64,000 nt of DNA from Apoda limacodes. Taxonomy: Eukaryota; Arthropoda; Insecta; Lepidoptera; Limacodidae. The notes below the pieces were generated by a model. It was not told where the DNA came from. It saw nothing but the letters and a program-made list of their open reading frames with translations, and did no database searches. Shown here piece by piece: positions 10,165 to 21,974 of this stretch. Position 1 is the stretch's first letter, and every line of letters begins with the position of its first letter. Location of the stretch: positions 4,216,001 to 4,280,000 of the forward strand of contig OX291552.1 in the NCBI GenBank assembly GCA_946406115.1, written 5' to 3'. The translations under genes were made by a program, and so were the position numbers.

Positions 10165-13100
10165 GTCTGACCTTTTAGGAGAGGTAGGGCACTGCAAGTA
10201 TTCGCTCGAATAAGCTGCCCGAACAAATAAAGCGGGGCATAGCGAGTACTTGCTCGAATGAGCGGCCCGAACTGGGGAAGTACCTCCACCTTACAGAAAA
10301 CCGCGGCCACAATAACACTAACATTGAGTAGTGTTGTGTTCCTGGCGGTGAGTAAGGTTGCCAGAGCTCTCTCTTTGAGGATTCGCTGCGCAGACAGCGG
10401 AGGACCGACGGTGCTTGTTGCTGTCATTGCTCGGCGTAGACGCGGCGTGCTGGTTCGGCGGTCAGGGAGACCTGATGAAACGGCTGACCGCTGGCCGCCC
10501 GCAGGTTGAACGGGTTCCCGAACCCAGGGATCACTTAATCTCCGCCCTGGGAGGCTGATCCGCCAACCTGTGTAAAGTCTCTGAAGTAGTAGTCGTGCCG
10601 GAGAAGGAGACCGGAGTGGACCCGGCTACTACAACAGAGGGGGATCAGGGGCCCTTCCGCCCGCCGTGCCAGCAACCGTATCATCTGTGTTGAGCTTCGG
10701 CAGTCTTAGTACCGCAACTTTTTGTCTTCTAAGCTGTCTGTGCAGTGAATCCTCATCCGTAGTCTAAGTAACTTCAAACAAAATGGCCAGGAACAGAAAA
10801 AAGAAAAGAGTTTTGACAGCGGCTACTCCATCCACATATAATGTGGATTTTTGCAACATAAGGGGTATTCACGCAAATCTTAACGCAGTCCATCACCATC
10901 TCGAGACTGCGCAGCCAACCATTCTTTTTCTAACGGAGACGCAGATATCCTGCCCGGCCGACACATCATACCTTCGTTATCCCGGCTACAAACTCGAGCA
11001 CAATTTTTTGAGTCGTGCCGGTGTATGTATGTTCGTCCGGGAGGATATCTGCTGTCGCCGACTTCATAGCCTTGAAGACAGGGACCTGTCGATATTGTGG
11101 GTGCGCGTAGATCATGGGGGCCACACTCGTATCTATGCGTGCCTATACAGGTCTCATAGCGGTGACACGGACGTAACTCGACTCTTCACGCACCTGAGTT
11201 TGACGACTGACAAAGTTCTAGAGCAATATCCTACAGCAGAATTAGTTATTTTGGGAGACTTTAACGCCCACCAACGTGAGTGGCTCAGTTCTCGAACCAA
11301 TAACTATGCAGGGATATCTGCTCATGAATTTGCTCTGACCTATGGATTCTCTCAGCTGGTACTTTCTCCAACGAGAATACCAGATATTGAGGACCATACA
11401 AGCTCCTTACTGGACCTTCTGCTGACTACACGTCCGGATGGATACTCCGTCTCAGTGGATGCGCCTCTTGGCTCCTCGGACCACTGTCTCATCCGGACTC
11501 AAATGTCATGCACACAACCTGATCCTTCTGGGCCAACTAATTGGCGTCGTGTGTGGCATTATAAGTCGGCAGACTGGGATGGATTGCGAGAATTTTATGC
11601 ATCGTACCCGTGGAGGCAGATCTGCTATAGCTCAGAAGATCCTGACGTCTGCGCAGCCGCAGTCACTGAGACAATCCTCGCTGGTATGGAATGTTTCATT
11701 CCTAACCTGCGAGTAGCTGCCGGCGTCAAAAAACGACCGTGGTTTAATAGGCCTTGCAGAGAAGCTAAAATTCTTAAGCAAACTGCGTATGAGGCTTGGA
11801 CAACGGCTCGTAATAATAAGGATCCGAATATTTCTGAGTTAAAACGCAAATTAAATGCTGCCTCGAGGTTCAGTAAGAAAGCAACTGCCAGAGCAAAATT
11901 CCAATTCATCGGCAAAATAGGTGGGCGACTTGCGAGCTATCCTTCTGGGAGTCGTGCTTTCTAGTCGCTTGCTAAAGCTGCCGAGGGGAACTTCTGCCAG
12001 TCGTCATTACCACCACTGCGAAAGACCGATGGTGACTTGGCCCACAGTGCAAAAGAGAAAGCCGATCTATTGGGCAGTCTCTTTGCCTCTAACTCGAATG
12101 TGAACGACGAAGGCGCTGTACCACCTACTTTACCGTGGTGCGGTAAGACCATGCCGGAAATCTCTATAACACAGCGCGAGGTCCGGCGGGCGTTGCTTTC
12201 CCTAGACGTTCATAAGTCGAGTGGGCCAGACGGCATACCAGCAGTGGTGCTTAAGCAGTGTGCTCCTGAGTTATGTCCTGTACTCACGCGCCTCTTCACG
12301 CTTTCCTACCACACTAGGCAATTTCCGTCTTCATGGAAGACTGCAAATGTGCACCCGGTGCCCAAAAAGGGCGATAGATCAGATCCATCGAATTACAGGC
12401 CTATCGCTATAACCTCTCTCCTCTCCAAGGTGATGGAGCGTGTGATCAACACACAGCTTTTGAGATACCTAGAAAAACACGACCTGATCAGTGACCGTCA
12501 ATATGGCTTTCGCCGCGGTCGCTCAACTGGTGACCTTCTAGTGTATCTCACACACCGATGGGCACTAGCCATTGAGAGTCAGGGGGAGGCATTGGCATGT
12601 AGCCTAGACATAGCGAAGGCGTTCGATCGGGTCTGGCACCGGGGTCTTCTATCGAAGTTGCCTTCTTACGGAGTGCCCGAGGGTTTGTGCAAATGGGTGG
12701 CTAGCTTTTTGTCCGGCAGAAGCATACGAGCCGTAGTTGACGGTAGTTGCTCTGATAGCATGGACATTAATGCTGGTGTCCCGCAAGGCTCTGTGCTGTC
12801 TCCTACGCTGTTCCTACTGCACATCAATGATATGTTGGACATCAACAACATACATTGCTATGCAGATGACAGTACTGGAGACGCTTATTACACGGGCCGT
12901 GCAAGCATCCCACGTTCCGTTGTGGAGGAAAAGCGTGAAGAACTTGTGTCTCAAATCGAGATCGGTCTGTCCAAGGTCTCTGACTGGGGGCGGGAAAACT
13001 TGGTCCGATTCAACCCTTCAAAGACACAAGTCTGCGCGTTCACCGCTAAGAAAACCCCATTCACTGTAGTCCCACAATTCCAGAACACTCCCCTCTCCAT

Positions 13101-13800
13101 CTCCAAGAGCATTGGGATCCTTGGCGTTGACATCTCCAGCGATGTTCAGTTCCGAGATCATTTGCTAGACAAGGTAAAGCTGGCGTCCAAAAAACTTAGT
13201 GTACTCAACAGAGCGAAGCAGTACTTCACGTCGGGGCAAAGGTTGCTACTTTACAAGTCGCAAGTCCGGCCCCATATGGAGTACTGCTGCCATCTCTGGG
13301 CGGGTGCACCCGGATACCAGCTTGACCCTTTTGACTCGGTTCAACGACGGGCTGTGAGAATTGTCGACGATCCCAAACTCACTTGCGGTATCGAGCCCTT
13401 AAGTCTGAGGAGAGACTTTGCCTCCCTGTGTGTGTTCTACCGCTTGTACAATGGATTGTGTTCTGAGGAATTGTTCGAAATGATGCCCACGGCTACTTTC
13501 TACCATCGCACCGCTCGCCATCGACAGGGAATTCATTCTCACACTTTGGAACCAAAATGGTCGCGTACAGTGCGGTTTCAAAGAAACTTCCTCCCGCGAA
13601 CCCTTGGGTTGTGGAATGAGCTCCCTGCCAAGGTTTTCTCTAAGGACTACAGTATGGGGTTCTTCAAAAAAGAAGTCATTAGATTTCTGAAGGGTCGGCA
13701 ACGCGCGAGTGATGCCCCTAGTGTTGCAAGCGTCCATAGGCTACGGTGACCGCTTACCATCAGGCGGACCGTAGGCTTAAAAAAAAAAAAAAAAAAAAAA
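10165..13800 (+). mobile_element. Nearly full-length LINE (jockey/CR1-like) with poly-A tail
   Basis: A GC-rich block in AT-rich DNA. The 5' part holds two tandem ~50-bp repeats around GAGCGGCCCGAAC (10165-10270), then the endonuclease-RT frame (10783-13749), a short 3' UTR and a 22-base poly-A run (13779-13800). No separate gag-like ORF1 precedes it. The exact 5' end and a target duplication were not resolved. Truncated relatives lie at 27621, 36745, 42604, 47845, 58140, 59170 and 59465. Confidence 0.9.
10783..13749 (+). pseudogene. LINE endonuclease-reverse transcriptase ORF with one premature stop
   Basis: A single 989-codon frame with a good start context (CAAAATGG) is open except for TAG at 11962-11964 (codon 394); the flanking frame is unchanged, so it looks like a point mutation. 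N-terminal AP-like endonuclease: FLTETQI, GDFNAHQREW, SSDH (Asp233-His234). Reverse transcriptase: SSGPDGIP, NYRPIAITSLLSK, SLDIAKAFDRVWH (Asp609), GVPQGSVLSP, YADD (693-696). The enzyme nicks target DNA and copies its RNA at the nick. The protein as it stands would stop after the endonuclease. The intact rest suggests a fairly young copy. Clade assignment (jockey against CR1) is by impression only. Confidence 0.92.
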
Positions 13801-14105
13801 CCCTCTCATTGATAAGGATGTGTCACGTAGGATTAAGTAACACACGTAATGTGTGTTAATTTTTTCATCATAAAGTTAGTATCATTTATGAGATGACCTT
13901 AAATTCGTTTCGCCCATAGATATAACAAACCTTTCCAAATATTGTACGCCTGCCTTTGCCGCCAGTAAATGGAATTACAGGACTTCGATCCTACCCGTCT
14001 CCTTCTACCAAAGACTTGTCAAAGAAGTAACATTGTTTGACCCATAAATTACATCTCTCACCTCTATTACCTTATCAGCCTCATACGTCCCCCGTGTTGG
14101 CATGG
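13801..14105. other. No gene seen
   Basis: Spacer after the LINE poly-A; nothing recognised. Confidence 0.4.
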
Positions 14106-14109
14106 TCAC

Positions 14110-14235
14110 AGATTATATCGTGGTCTACCCTCACCGAGGGCGATTTGGTCCATAGTGCATCACACGGGCCTAGTGAGGATTGCGGACTTCACATACGTCG
14201 TTTTTCTGAGGTTTGCAGGAGGTTCACTCCTAGAA
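14110..14235 (-). mobile_element. SINE fragment (family A)
   Basis: Contains CTACCCTCACCGAGG, GCGATTTGG and ACTTCACATACGTCG, which match the inverted 3' half of the SINE copy at 4985-5240. Confidence 0.6.
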
Positions 14236-15485
14236 GAAAGAGACTGGGGCTATATTCCATCGTGCTGGGCCCAGTATTAGTGGACGATTGTCAAGCTAGT
14301 GGCGATTCGAGTTTCAGATTTTTTAAGCCGCCCAAGGTAGCTTATTTGGCTTAACGAGTGCTGTTATATGATAAGACAACTAGGACTGGCGGCCTACCGA
14401 GCCTTTTTAAGCATAAACAAGCTCAGAAAAATATGCCACTAAGAGTAAGCGGTCACCGATCCACGCCTGATGATGCTTAACGTTGTCGAACAAATGGGAA
14501 TGGGCCACGAGCTTCTAACTAAACCTCAAACTCCCCAGTGTGAGTGTGTAGAGAGAGAGTGTATACAGGGGTGTGGTAGGCTAGGGTGTGTGTAAATTAA
14601 TCAGTAGGTAATTAAATCTGATTTTTTTTGTCTATAATGTGTTTAAGAATTCTTCGACTTTGTTTTAACAAAAAGACAGCTTCCAGATTTTTTAATAATC
14701 ATTAGTATCAGTAGTACTTATGTTTTTATTTCGACCTATCGCATCTAGTTGATTAGGAATAGGTACGATTTACGATAAACCCGACCCTTGGTTCGTTTAT
14801 ATACAATAGCTTGATACCAACCATTGAATAGTGATAGTGAATGACACGAACAATGTATATATATATATATATATTTAAACAAACACGCAATAAGTTAATT
14901 ATTAGATATAGAAATATAATTCAATAACTGCAGAAATGTTCAATAACATTTTTCTATCATAGAACCTTTCCCTATAATAACACCACACTAACACAAGTAG
15001 GCACAACAATTCTTGTTAATATTTGAACCTCAAGCACTTTCTGAAACAATAGCTTATTTGATACTGCTTTCTACTCAACTAAATCCTGGCATTTAGTTAC
15101 AGCGCCTGGCATAGTGTATACCACAATTTATAGGCTTAGTGTGTTACACGCTTATTGCGTTCCTAGCAAGTGGTTTCTCCTATTGTTATGAATAAATGTT
15201 TAGATGTACGTTAAGTACTACTAACTTATTTTAAAGTAGTAGGCCCGCGCGTACCACATTTTTACTTTTATAACTTTGACTAATGGTAAATTAAAAATAT
15301 TGTGTTTTTTTCTTGACACCTATTCTTTCCTTCTGTGGCCAATTTGAACTTTGTAATACCTAAATCTCAAACTGGCCTAGCACTGATCAGTCCGTCATGT
15401 GTTAAATAAGTTCGCGTATTGTAGAAAGAAATCTCATGTTATGAACCGGATACAAATTATGCAAATTTTTTTTTGGAGTTATTAT
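14236..15485. other. No gene; one TA microsatellite
   Basis: AT-rich spacer with a (TA)n run at about 14857-14874. No coding character. Confidence 0.4.
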
Positions 15486-15489
15486 TTTG

Positions 15490-15800
15490 ACACAACTTCT
15501 TACCCACATTTGTGTTATACTTACCTTTGTGTCATACCCAAATTTGTGTCATAAGTACATTTGTGTCATTCCTACCTTTGTGTCTTACCCAAATTTGTGT
15601 CATGTCTACTTATTTGTAATACTTACATGTGTGTCATACTTACCTTTGTGTCATACGTACATTTACGTCATACATACCTTTGTGTCACCTACATTTGTGT
15701 CATACCTACCTTTGAGTTTTACGTACATTGTGTCATACCTACCCTTGTGTTATAGGTAAAAACATGTGTCTTACCTATATTTGTGTCGTACTTGCTTGTG
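15490..15800. repeat. 17-18-bp tandem repeat array
   Basis: About 17 imperfect copies of TTTGTGTCATACCTACC, often with CYTACATT or TACCTTTG variants. The plus-strand ORF at 15487-15759 is a by-product of the array. Confidence 0.9.
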
Positions 15801-15904
15801 TGCCATAAAGAAGTAGCTCTGTATAGCGAGCAAGAAGATTTTTTAATCAGCAGGTAATCAGTTCTTATCTAATCTACATTATAAAGTAATAATAATTATA
15901 CATT

Positions 15905-16205
15905 ATCGCACCAACATAATAATTTTACAAAAATATGTTTATAAATATAAAACACAAATGGCGGTCTTATTGCTTTAAAGCGATCTCATCCAGACAAGTA
16001 AATTTGGGTAGAAGAAATAATAAAGTTAAGCATAGTACCTATACATTAAGCATAGTCGATACAGTTAATAAAAAGTATATATATTATACGTTGATGTATA
16101 TTATATGAATAAATACACATAAAAAACATATATGAATAATGTTTATATAAATATAAGTAACATATGTACATATATAAATATGCATGTATAATATAAGTAC
16201 CTGCT
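15905..16205. repeat. Dispersed repeat, family with CTTATTGCTTTAAAG
   Basis: Shares ordered blocks with 63728-63975: ATAATTTTACAAAAA, TCTTATTGCTTTAAAG, CGATCTCATCCAGACA, GGTAGAAGAAATAATAAAGT and AACATATATGAATAATGT. Ends not defined. Confidence 0.65.
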
Positions 16206-16554
16206 AATCTTTGAAAATTAATTTTGATCAATCTTCTGAAACAAAGCACAATAACAAAGCAAGATAAAATTGAAGGTCTATTAGTAAAATGATTTTACTT
16301 TTTGTAAACTCAAAATTAAGAAAACTATGATTTAGTGTTAAATACAAAACGTAAGTAAGTAAAATATATTTCAATCTCTGACTAGCTGTTAATATCAGAT
16401 TAGCTAAGCCGGCCGACATTCGCGTTGTTCCACCTCCTTTACCACAGACCTAGGATTTCTCCGTTACATCCTATATCTATGTCCTTTACATTGCCGACTA
16501 TCGTCACATGTCCGCCCACGCTATTACTCGCTTAGAGTTCTTTCCGACTTTTTT

Positions 16555-17098
16555 TGCACGCCTCATAAACGGAGCGGTGAGGTAGTGCTCTACTCTCGAC
16601 ATGTCAAAAAACCCAGTCTTTCGAAACTTAAATGACGTTTTTCTTTTAATATAACACTTACAGGATAATATGAGTGCACTATTATGAAGTTAAATAATCT
16701 GTCTAGCACATATGGTACATTTTATAAACAATTAATTTGTTTAATATAATAAATCATAACATTAAAACTAATCATTCTTGGACGTCCGTGAGTCTGTGTT
16801 TATGTGACTATGTATGTGGCAGAGAAATTGGTCGAAAAATTCATCTTACCGGAATACTTTTGTTTTTAATATATAAAGTATTACACTGTGCTGATTCCTA
16901 GTTAATATTAGCGTTCTAAGTACTGTCGTTTAATTATAATTTATAAAAAACTGTATACTGTATATCTATATATATATTTTTTATTTTTATTTTATAGTTT
17001 ATTTTTTCCTCACCTTATTTGTTATTTTATTTTAAAAAACTTGAGTTTTTGTTTTAGATTTTTTTTTTTAAATGTGAATGACCGCTATGAGACGTGCA
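16555..17098 (-). mobile_element. MITE, copy 2 (TGCACGCCTCATA ends), inverted relative to copy 1
   Basis: Starts TGCACGCCTCATAAACGGAG and ends AGACGTGCA. It is the reverse complement of 9164-9687 along its length, for example TGGTCGAAAAATTCATCTTA against the left copy's inverse. A possible ACTTTT duplication flanks it. Confidence 0.82.
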
Positions 17099-18235
17099 CT
17101 TTTGGATTTTCCAATTTTTTTTTCTTTTTGCTCTGCTCCTTAGCCGTAGCGTGATGTCAAATAGCCTCAAAAATTGGGCTATCAAATGCGAAAAGATTTT
17201 TTTAATTCGACTGGTAGTTTTAGATATTTAACGCGTTTAAGCCAAAAAATAAATGTACTGTTTTTTTAGCTTTCTTATATGCATAATTGTAGACGCATTT
17301 CGCCTTTTTCAAATTTTGAGCCTAAATTATAGTTTTCTTGAATCTGAGTTAATATGGAAAAAAAAAAATTACATCGCCTTCAAAAACCCACTTAAGATTG
17401 AAAAATAAACATTCATGAAACATTGAGCTAAGTGTGTTGTTAAGCTCGTATGTTTGCTACAAATTTTTAGCATTCGATAGTTTCATATTAATACATACTT
17501 AGGTCCCATCCCATACGTCGTAGATTAGCAACTTTAAAGTAGGTATCATAAGTGGTGGAAAGTAAGACCGGAGACTGAACAATATACCCGTTTTCCAGTT
17601 CTCGAATAACTATATAGGCAGGAATAGTCAGGATTGGGATTAGGTGAAATCCATTTAAGTAAGTACATATATGCTAGTCCATCACTAAAGAGGTATGTTT
17701 ATTTCGCTTAGCTACTTAAATATTTGGCAATAGGTTACATTTATTTCATTTGCGTAAGTTTCAAATGTCTATTGAACATAAAATTACGAAAATTATAATC
17801 AAGTTACGAAAGTTAAAGGAAGTACGTAGACGCTCACCTACTACTCATTTCAACATTAACTAGTATTTTATTATAATACTAAAGGTATTAGATATAATTG
17901 TGTGTATGATTATTGGTCACGCATAACTTTGTTGTTTGTAAACCAATTTGGTTTTTCTTCTTCATATGACACCCACGCTAAATACGGTTATTGACGCTTT
18001 TTCTACGGCTAGTTATGGTTATATTGTTATAGTTTAGTATTCCTCTGGAAACTTAAATTTTCCGGGGTAAATTCTAAAAGATAAAAAGCATAAATATCTT
18101 TCTTCGTCTCTTTATGTCATATTAAATTTTCCGTAGCGTGCGACCCGGTGCGACGTAAGGAAAGGGCGTTGGTACTTTTTAAGTCACTGTTTCTTTTTTA
18201 ATTTCAGTATTAATGAGTGAATCGTTCACTCTATT
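17099..18235. other. No gene seen
   Basis: AT-rich; no coding signal and no repeat I can delimit. Confidence 0.4.
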
Positions 18236-18237
18236 AT

Positions 18238-18345
18238 ATAAAACCTGTCGTAATGTCCTGTGAAAAAGCGTACCCTTAATGAGTACGGGTCCTTCTATTA
18301 TTATATGTATAAAACCTGTCGTAATGTCCTGTGAAACCTATATTT
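18238..18345. repeat. ~70-bp direct repeat pair
   Basis: AAACCTGTCGTAATGTCCTG followed by TGAAA occurs at about 18240 and again at 18310. A related AATGTCCTGTAAAAATG lies at about 50525, so this is likely a piece of a dispersed repeat. Confidence 0.5.
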
Positions 18346-18664
18346 CGGCACCGGGATATTTAAAAATTAATGAATTTATAGTGTTTGCTTAAAATGTATC
18401 TATAAAGGTGAATAAATTCAGCATCACTAAAGCTACTTGACAATACACTTATAAAAAGGATTAGCTAACAATAACACAAATTTTATCTACTAGCAACATA
18501 ATTTGGTGACTGCTTAACTTAATTGCTAATGGTAGATTAAATATGAGCTATGTGCAGCAAATCAGTTTTTTGATTATAACAAAAGTTTGGTTATTACTAA
18601 GTAAATTTGAATAGCTAAACTGGTTTAGTTATCCTTTTTTTCAGTGTAGATGGCGTTGTTAAAA

Positions 18665-18735
18665 AAAAAACTGGTTGCACTCCGGGAGTGCCGGCACAAG
18701 TGAAAACGTTCTAGCTATTTACTTTTTTGGGTAGT
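18665..18735 (+). mobile_element. Fragment of the GAAGTGAAAAC-ended element (5' end)
   Basis: Holds TTGCACTCCGGGAGTGCCGG and AGTGAAAAC, the left end of the family seen complete at 50728-51092. Confidence 0.6.
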
Positions 18736-20200
18736 AAAGGAGACGTTTCATACCCGGTCTGCACCTTGTACACACTTTAGAAAATCGAAGAAAAATCTAG
18801 AGGTTATTAGAAAAATACTAAAATTACGATAAATGCATTATTTTTTTTTGTACAAAACAATAGTTTATTGTACCACATTGCTAAACAGGCAACAATTCAG
18901 TACGCCATTATGAGTTCATTCTGAAACCTAATACGAAGTATTCTAAAAATATATAACTATATATTTCAAAATGATCGTAATAATTATAAAAAATATAGTC
19001 TAATTTTTTGCAAAAAAGATACATATACGTAATTATTAATAAAAAGAGCTTTTTGTTTAATATTTTCATAATAATCGAAGATACATTTTGTGGCTCCTGA
19101 CCATCGACCATCCCGACGTGTGATTTCTAAACGTAGGTACTATTAAACGTCAAACTATTGTAATTGCATATTATAATTGTCATTCTGTGTTTACCATCAG
19201 CTTCTTGGTTTACCGTAAACTATGTGCTTTTTGAATTTATCAGTGACTTACGAACGACTCCTGCTTTGTTATTTGATCCTTTCTGCTTCGCGTATTATAT
19301 TGGATTTGGCTGTGTTCATTGGACCTGATTTCTCTACTGCGATTCGGATTTCGTCGTTTAAAACACATCTTTATTTTCTGTGGGATCAGGTATGTATGAG
19401 ACACACAAACCGTCTCTTTTATGAATAAATAAATGTAATGGTACCATATAACTGTAGACATACATACAAATGTCTCTAGTACTCCATAATCATGTCATTT
19501 TAAGTCTGCATTGCAGGAGCACAACCCTCTATCATCTGCCGGAGACAGATGGAGGATTTGGCCTACACTCCCAACGCAGGCCAAACAGTTTGAGGAGAAT
19601 TAAATACAGGTATTTCCTTAGTCGCCTTATTTGACATCCACGATGAGAGTAGGTCAATCCAGGTAGGGGAAAATTCTTTCTACTACTCTGCCAGAAACCA
19701 CACGGCCACACGGTATTTTGTACTTATGCTATTTTAAACAGCTGTGCTTGCTTACCTTAATAATATTGTCTGAGCACATTCTAAAATTTGTATGCTCATG
19801 CTTGCAAATGGATATCTGTCATCTGAGCAATTGGTACGCTGCCCACCATTATTGGTCTAAATAGTTGTATTTATCATTTTCAGACTAGCAAATATGGCGC
19901 ATTGTTTGCTATGTTCCTCTGCAATTATTGGCGATGTTCAATATTACATACATGACTGATAATATTGCCCCAGAAATAACCTCTGCACTAGAACTCAATA
20001 TCGGATTTGACCATTTTAATTTTAGAATTCATTTTAAGACCCACCTGTTGGGAAACTCTGCTGAAGTCTTCGATTCAGCGACTCTGTGATTATATTGATG
20101 CCTTAAACATTAATTAAATTAAACATTCAAAAATATATGTAAGCTGTTTTTTTATTTCACAAGCCCGATATTCCTTCCTCTCCTATTGACTAATTTCATA
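18736..20200. other. No gene; probable repeat remnant at 19515-19725
   Basis: Mostly AT-rich. At 19515-19725 blocks such as AGACAGATGGAGGATTTGGC, TTAGTCGCCTTATTTGACAT and AACCACACGGC resemble a repeat tail I associate with Lepidoptera; this is memory, not a search. Short ORFs here lack coding character. Confidence 0.4.
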
Positions 20201-20209
20201 CTTTAACAG

Positions 20210-20405
20210 AACAGATCTGAGATAGTTCTGGCCACAGGCAAAGTAATAAACTTGTTATATGGTGACCAGGAACACCAACGATACAAATAACATGACTCGG
20301 TTACAAATGTATCGTCACAAAAATATCTGCCCCTAGCGGGATTTGAACCCGCGACCCTCGGCTCCGTAGTCAGATGCACTAACCACTCGGACAAACCGGT
20401 TGTCA
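20210..20405 (-). mobile_element. tRNA-derived SINE with tRNA-like head
   Basis: On the minus strand the head has an A-box-like TGTCCGAGTGGTTAGTGC and a B-box-like GGGTTCAAATCCCGC, as in a tRNA, then an unrelated tail (GTGACGATACATTTGTAACC ... GATCTGTTCTG). The extension and lack of a clean acceptor stem argue for a SINE and against a tRNA gene. Confidence 0.65.
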
Positions 20406-20663
20406 AATGAATGACATTGCTAGGTAAAACGTCAATTATGTAATATGCGTAGATGTAGTATTACTACGTACGTACTTAGCCAGTTATTGACTGAAGCCAT
20501 TTTTTTTTAAAGTAATGTGTTGCTAAATATGTTTATTTAAATGCTATTGTACAAGAAAACCACACCGACAAATTGATAATTAAAAGTCACTTATAATATA
20601 CTGAGGTTTCTAAATTAGTAGTGTACAATGTCCAGACCGGGCCTCCATACATTCCTGAAACGT

Positions 20664-20965
20664 CTCCTTTGACATCTCAATCAGTCATAGAATTAAAATC
20701 CCATATCCAACCTCCCTGTACTACTCATAATCGCTATATACTAAAATATGGCGCGGCATTATGGTTTCCGTCTTACGAATTTTCCACCAGCCTGCGCGAG
20801 TTTATCATTTTTTACCCATACCAATTAGGGCGTGGCATTATGGTTTCCGTCTTACGAATTTTCGATCAGCCTGCGCGAGTTTATAATTTTTTACCCATAC
20901 CAATTACGGCGTGGCATTATGGTTTCCGTCTTACGAATTTTCGATCAGTAACCCGACGAACGTTA
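20664..20965 (+). mobile_element. GAAGTGAAAAC-family element, internal part, with 79-bp tandem triplication
   Basis: The left part matches the family (CATAGAATTAAAATCCCATA, CCTCCCTGTACTACTCATAA). The unit GCGTGGCATTATGGTTTCCG ... CCCATACCAATTA then repeats at 20751, 20830 and 20909, a 79-bp period with about 2.5 copies. Confidence 0.8.
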
Positions 20966-20969
20966 TAAC

Positions 20970-21770
20970 AGTATAGGGTTTCTGTACACTAGAAGTTACC
21001 ATCAATTATATACCAAAACGGAAGGAAAATAGTACTTGAAACATTCTCTTCATTGATGAATTCATTGAAAACCTAAAAAATTTACAACAAACAGACGCGA
21101 CACGAAGGACTGTTTTATACTATAGTCAAGAATATCATTGTATTTATTTTATTGTCTATTCTATAATAAGTGTGTTGATACACATCAATATAGCAAGACA
21201 TAGCATAGAACCGTTTCTCTTGATCCACGCGACCGCTATTTCACCATCCACGCTGGATTCCAATTTAGGACAATTGATTTGCATCTTTGCGTAGGTGCCG
21301 GCTTGCTGCTTTTTATTCAAATATCGTCCTGAGGATGTCATGCCTGATGACATAATTTTAAACCTACCTGTTCTTTACCGGATGTAGGTACATATTTATA
21401 TGTTTGTATGTATGTGTCTCATTAAAGCTTTGATCTCGAAAGGTAAAAACTGTCTTAAAATCAGCAAAAACAAAATGGTAAATAGAGAAAGAGCCTTGTT
21501 GGCAATTACACGAGACGGAAGTGAAACCGCTACCATTTACTAGTCAGTACGGATTATTACGGATCAATACGGATTATTACGGATTATTACGGATCAATAC
21601 GGATACTGACTTAATGTTACATCCATATTTATTTCTTAAGGCAAAACGGACTCAAAAATCTATACATTAAATCAATTAAAGAAAAACTGGTTATTTAATA
21701 ATTTACTTGCATTTTAAAAATTATTAGGTATGCTTTTTTTCCTTTGGTTATTAGCGATATAATGATAATA
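20970..21770. other. No gene; short tandem repeat at 21545-21605
   Basis: AT-rich. At 21545-21605 the unit TACGGATTATTACGGATCAA repeats about three times. Otherwise nothing recognised. Confidence 0.45.
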
Positions 21771-21974
21771 AAACCGGCCATATGTGCGAGTCTGGCTCGC
21801 GCACCGAGAATTCCGTCAAACTTATTATTTGTTGTTGTATATAATTAAAAATATTCTTTATTATATGATGTAACTAAAAATTTACGGTTTTCGCAATTTT
21901 TCCTTTATCTGTGCTATAAGACGTTGCTTCGTACCAAATTTCAAGATTCTGAGTTCACGGGAAGAACTCTGTAA

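Noticed and set aside
10122..10509. Overlapping ORFs on both strands in the LINE 5' region as a gag-like ORF1
   Set aside because: They lack zinc-knuckle or other ORF1 features; high GC content alone explains open frames on both strands.
15487..15759. 90-codon open frame with many Cys and Tyr
   Set aside because: A by-product of the 17-18-bp tandem array.
20330..20405. Functional tRNA gene on the minus strand
   Set aside because: Box A and box B are present, but no matching acceptor stem is evident and an unrelated tail continues, as in SINEs.
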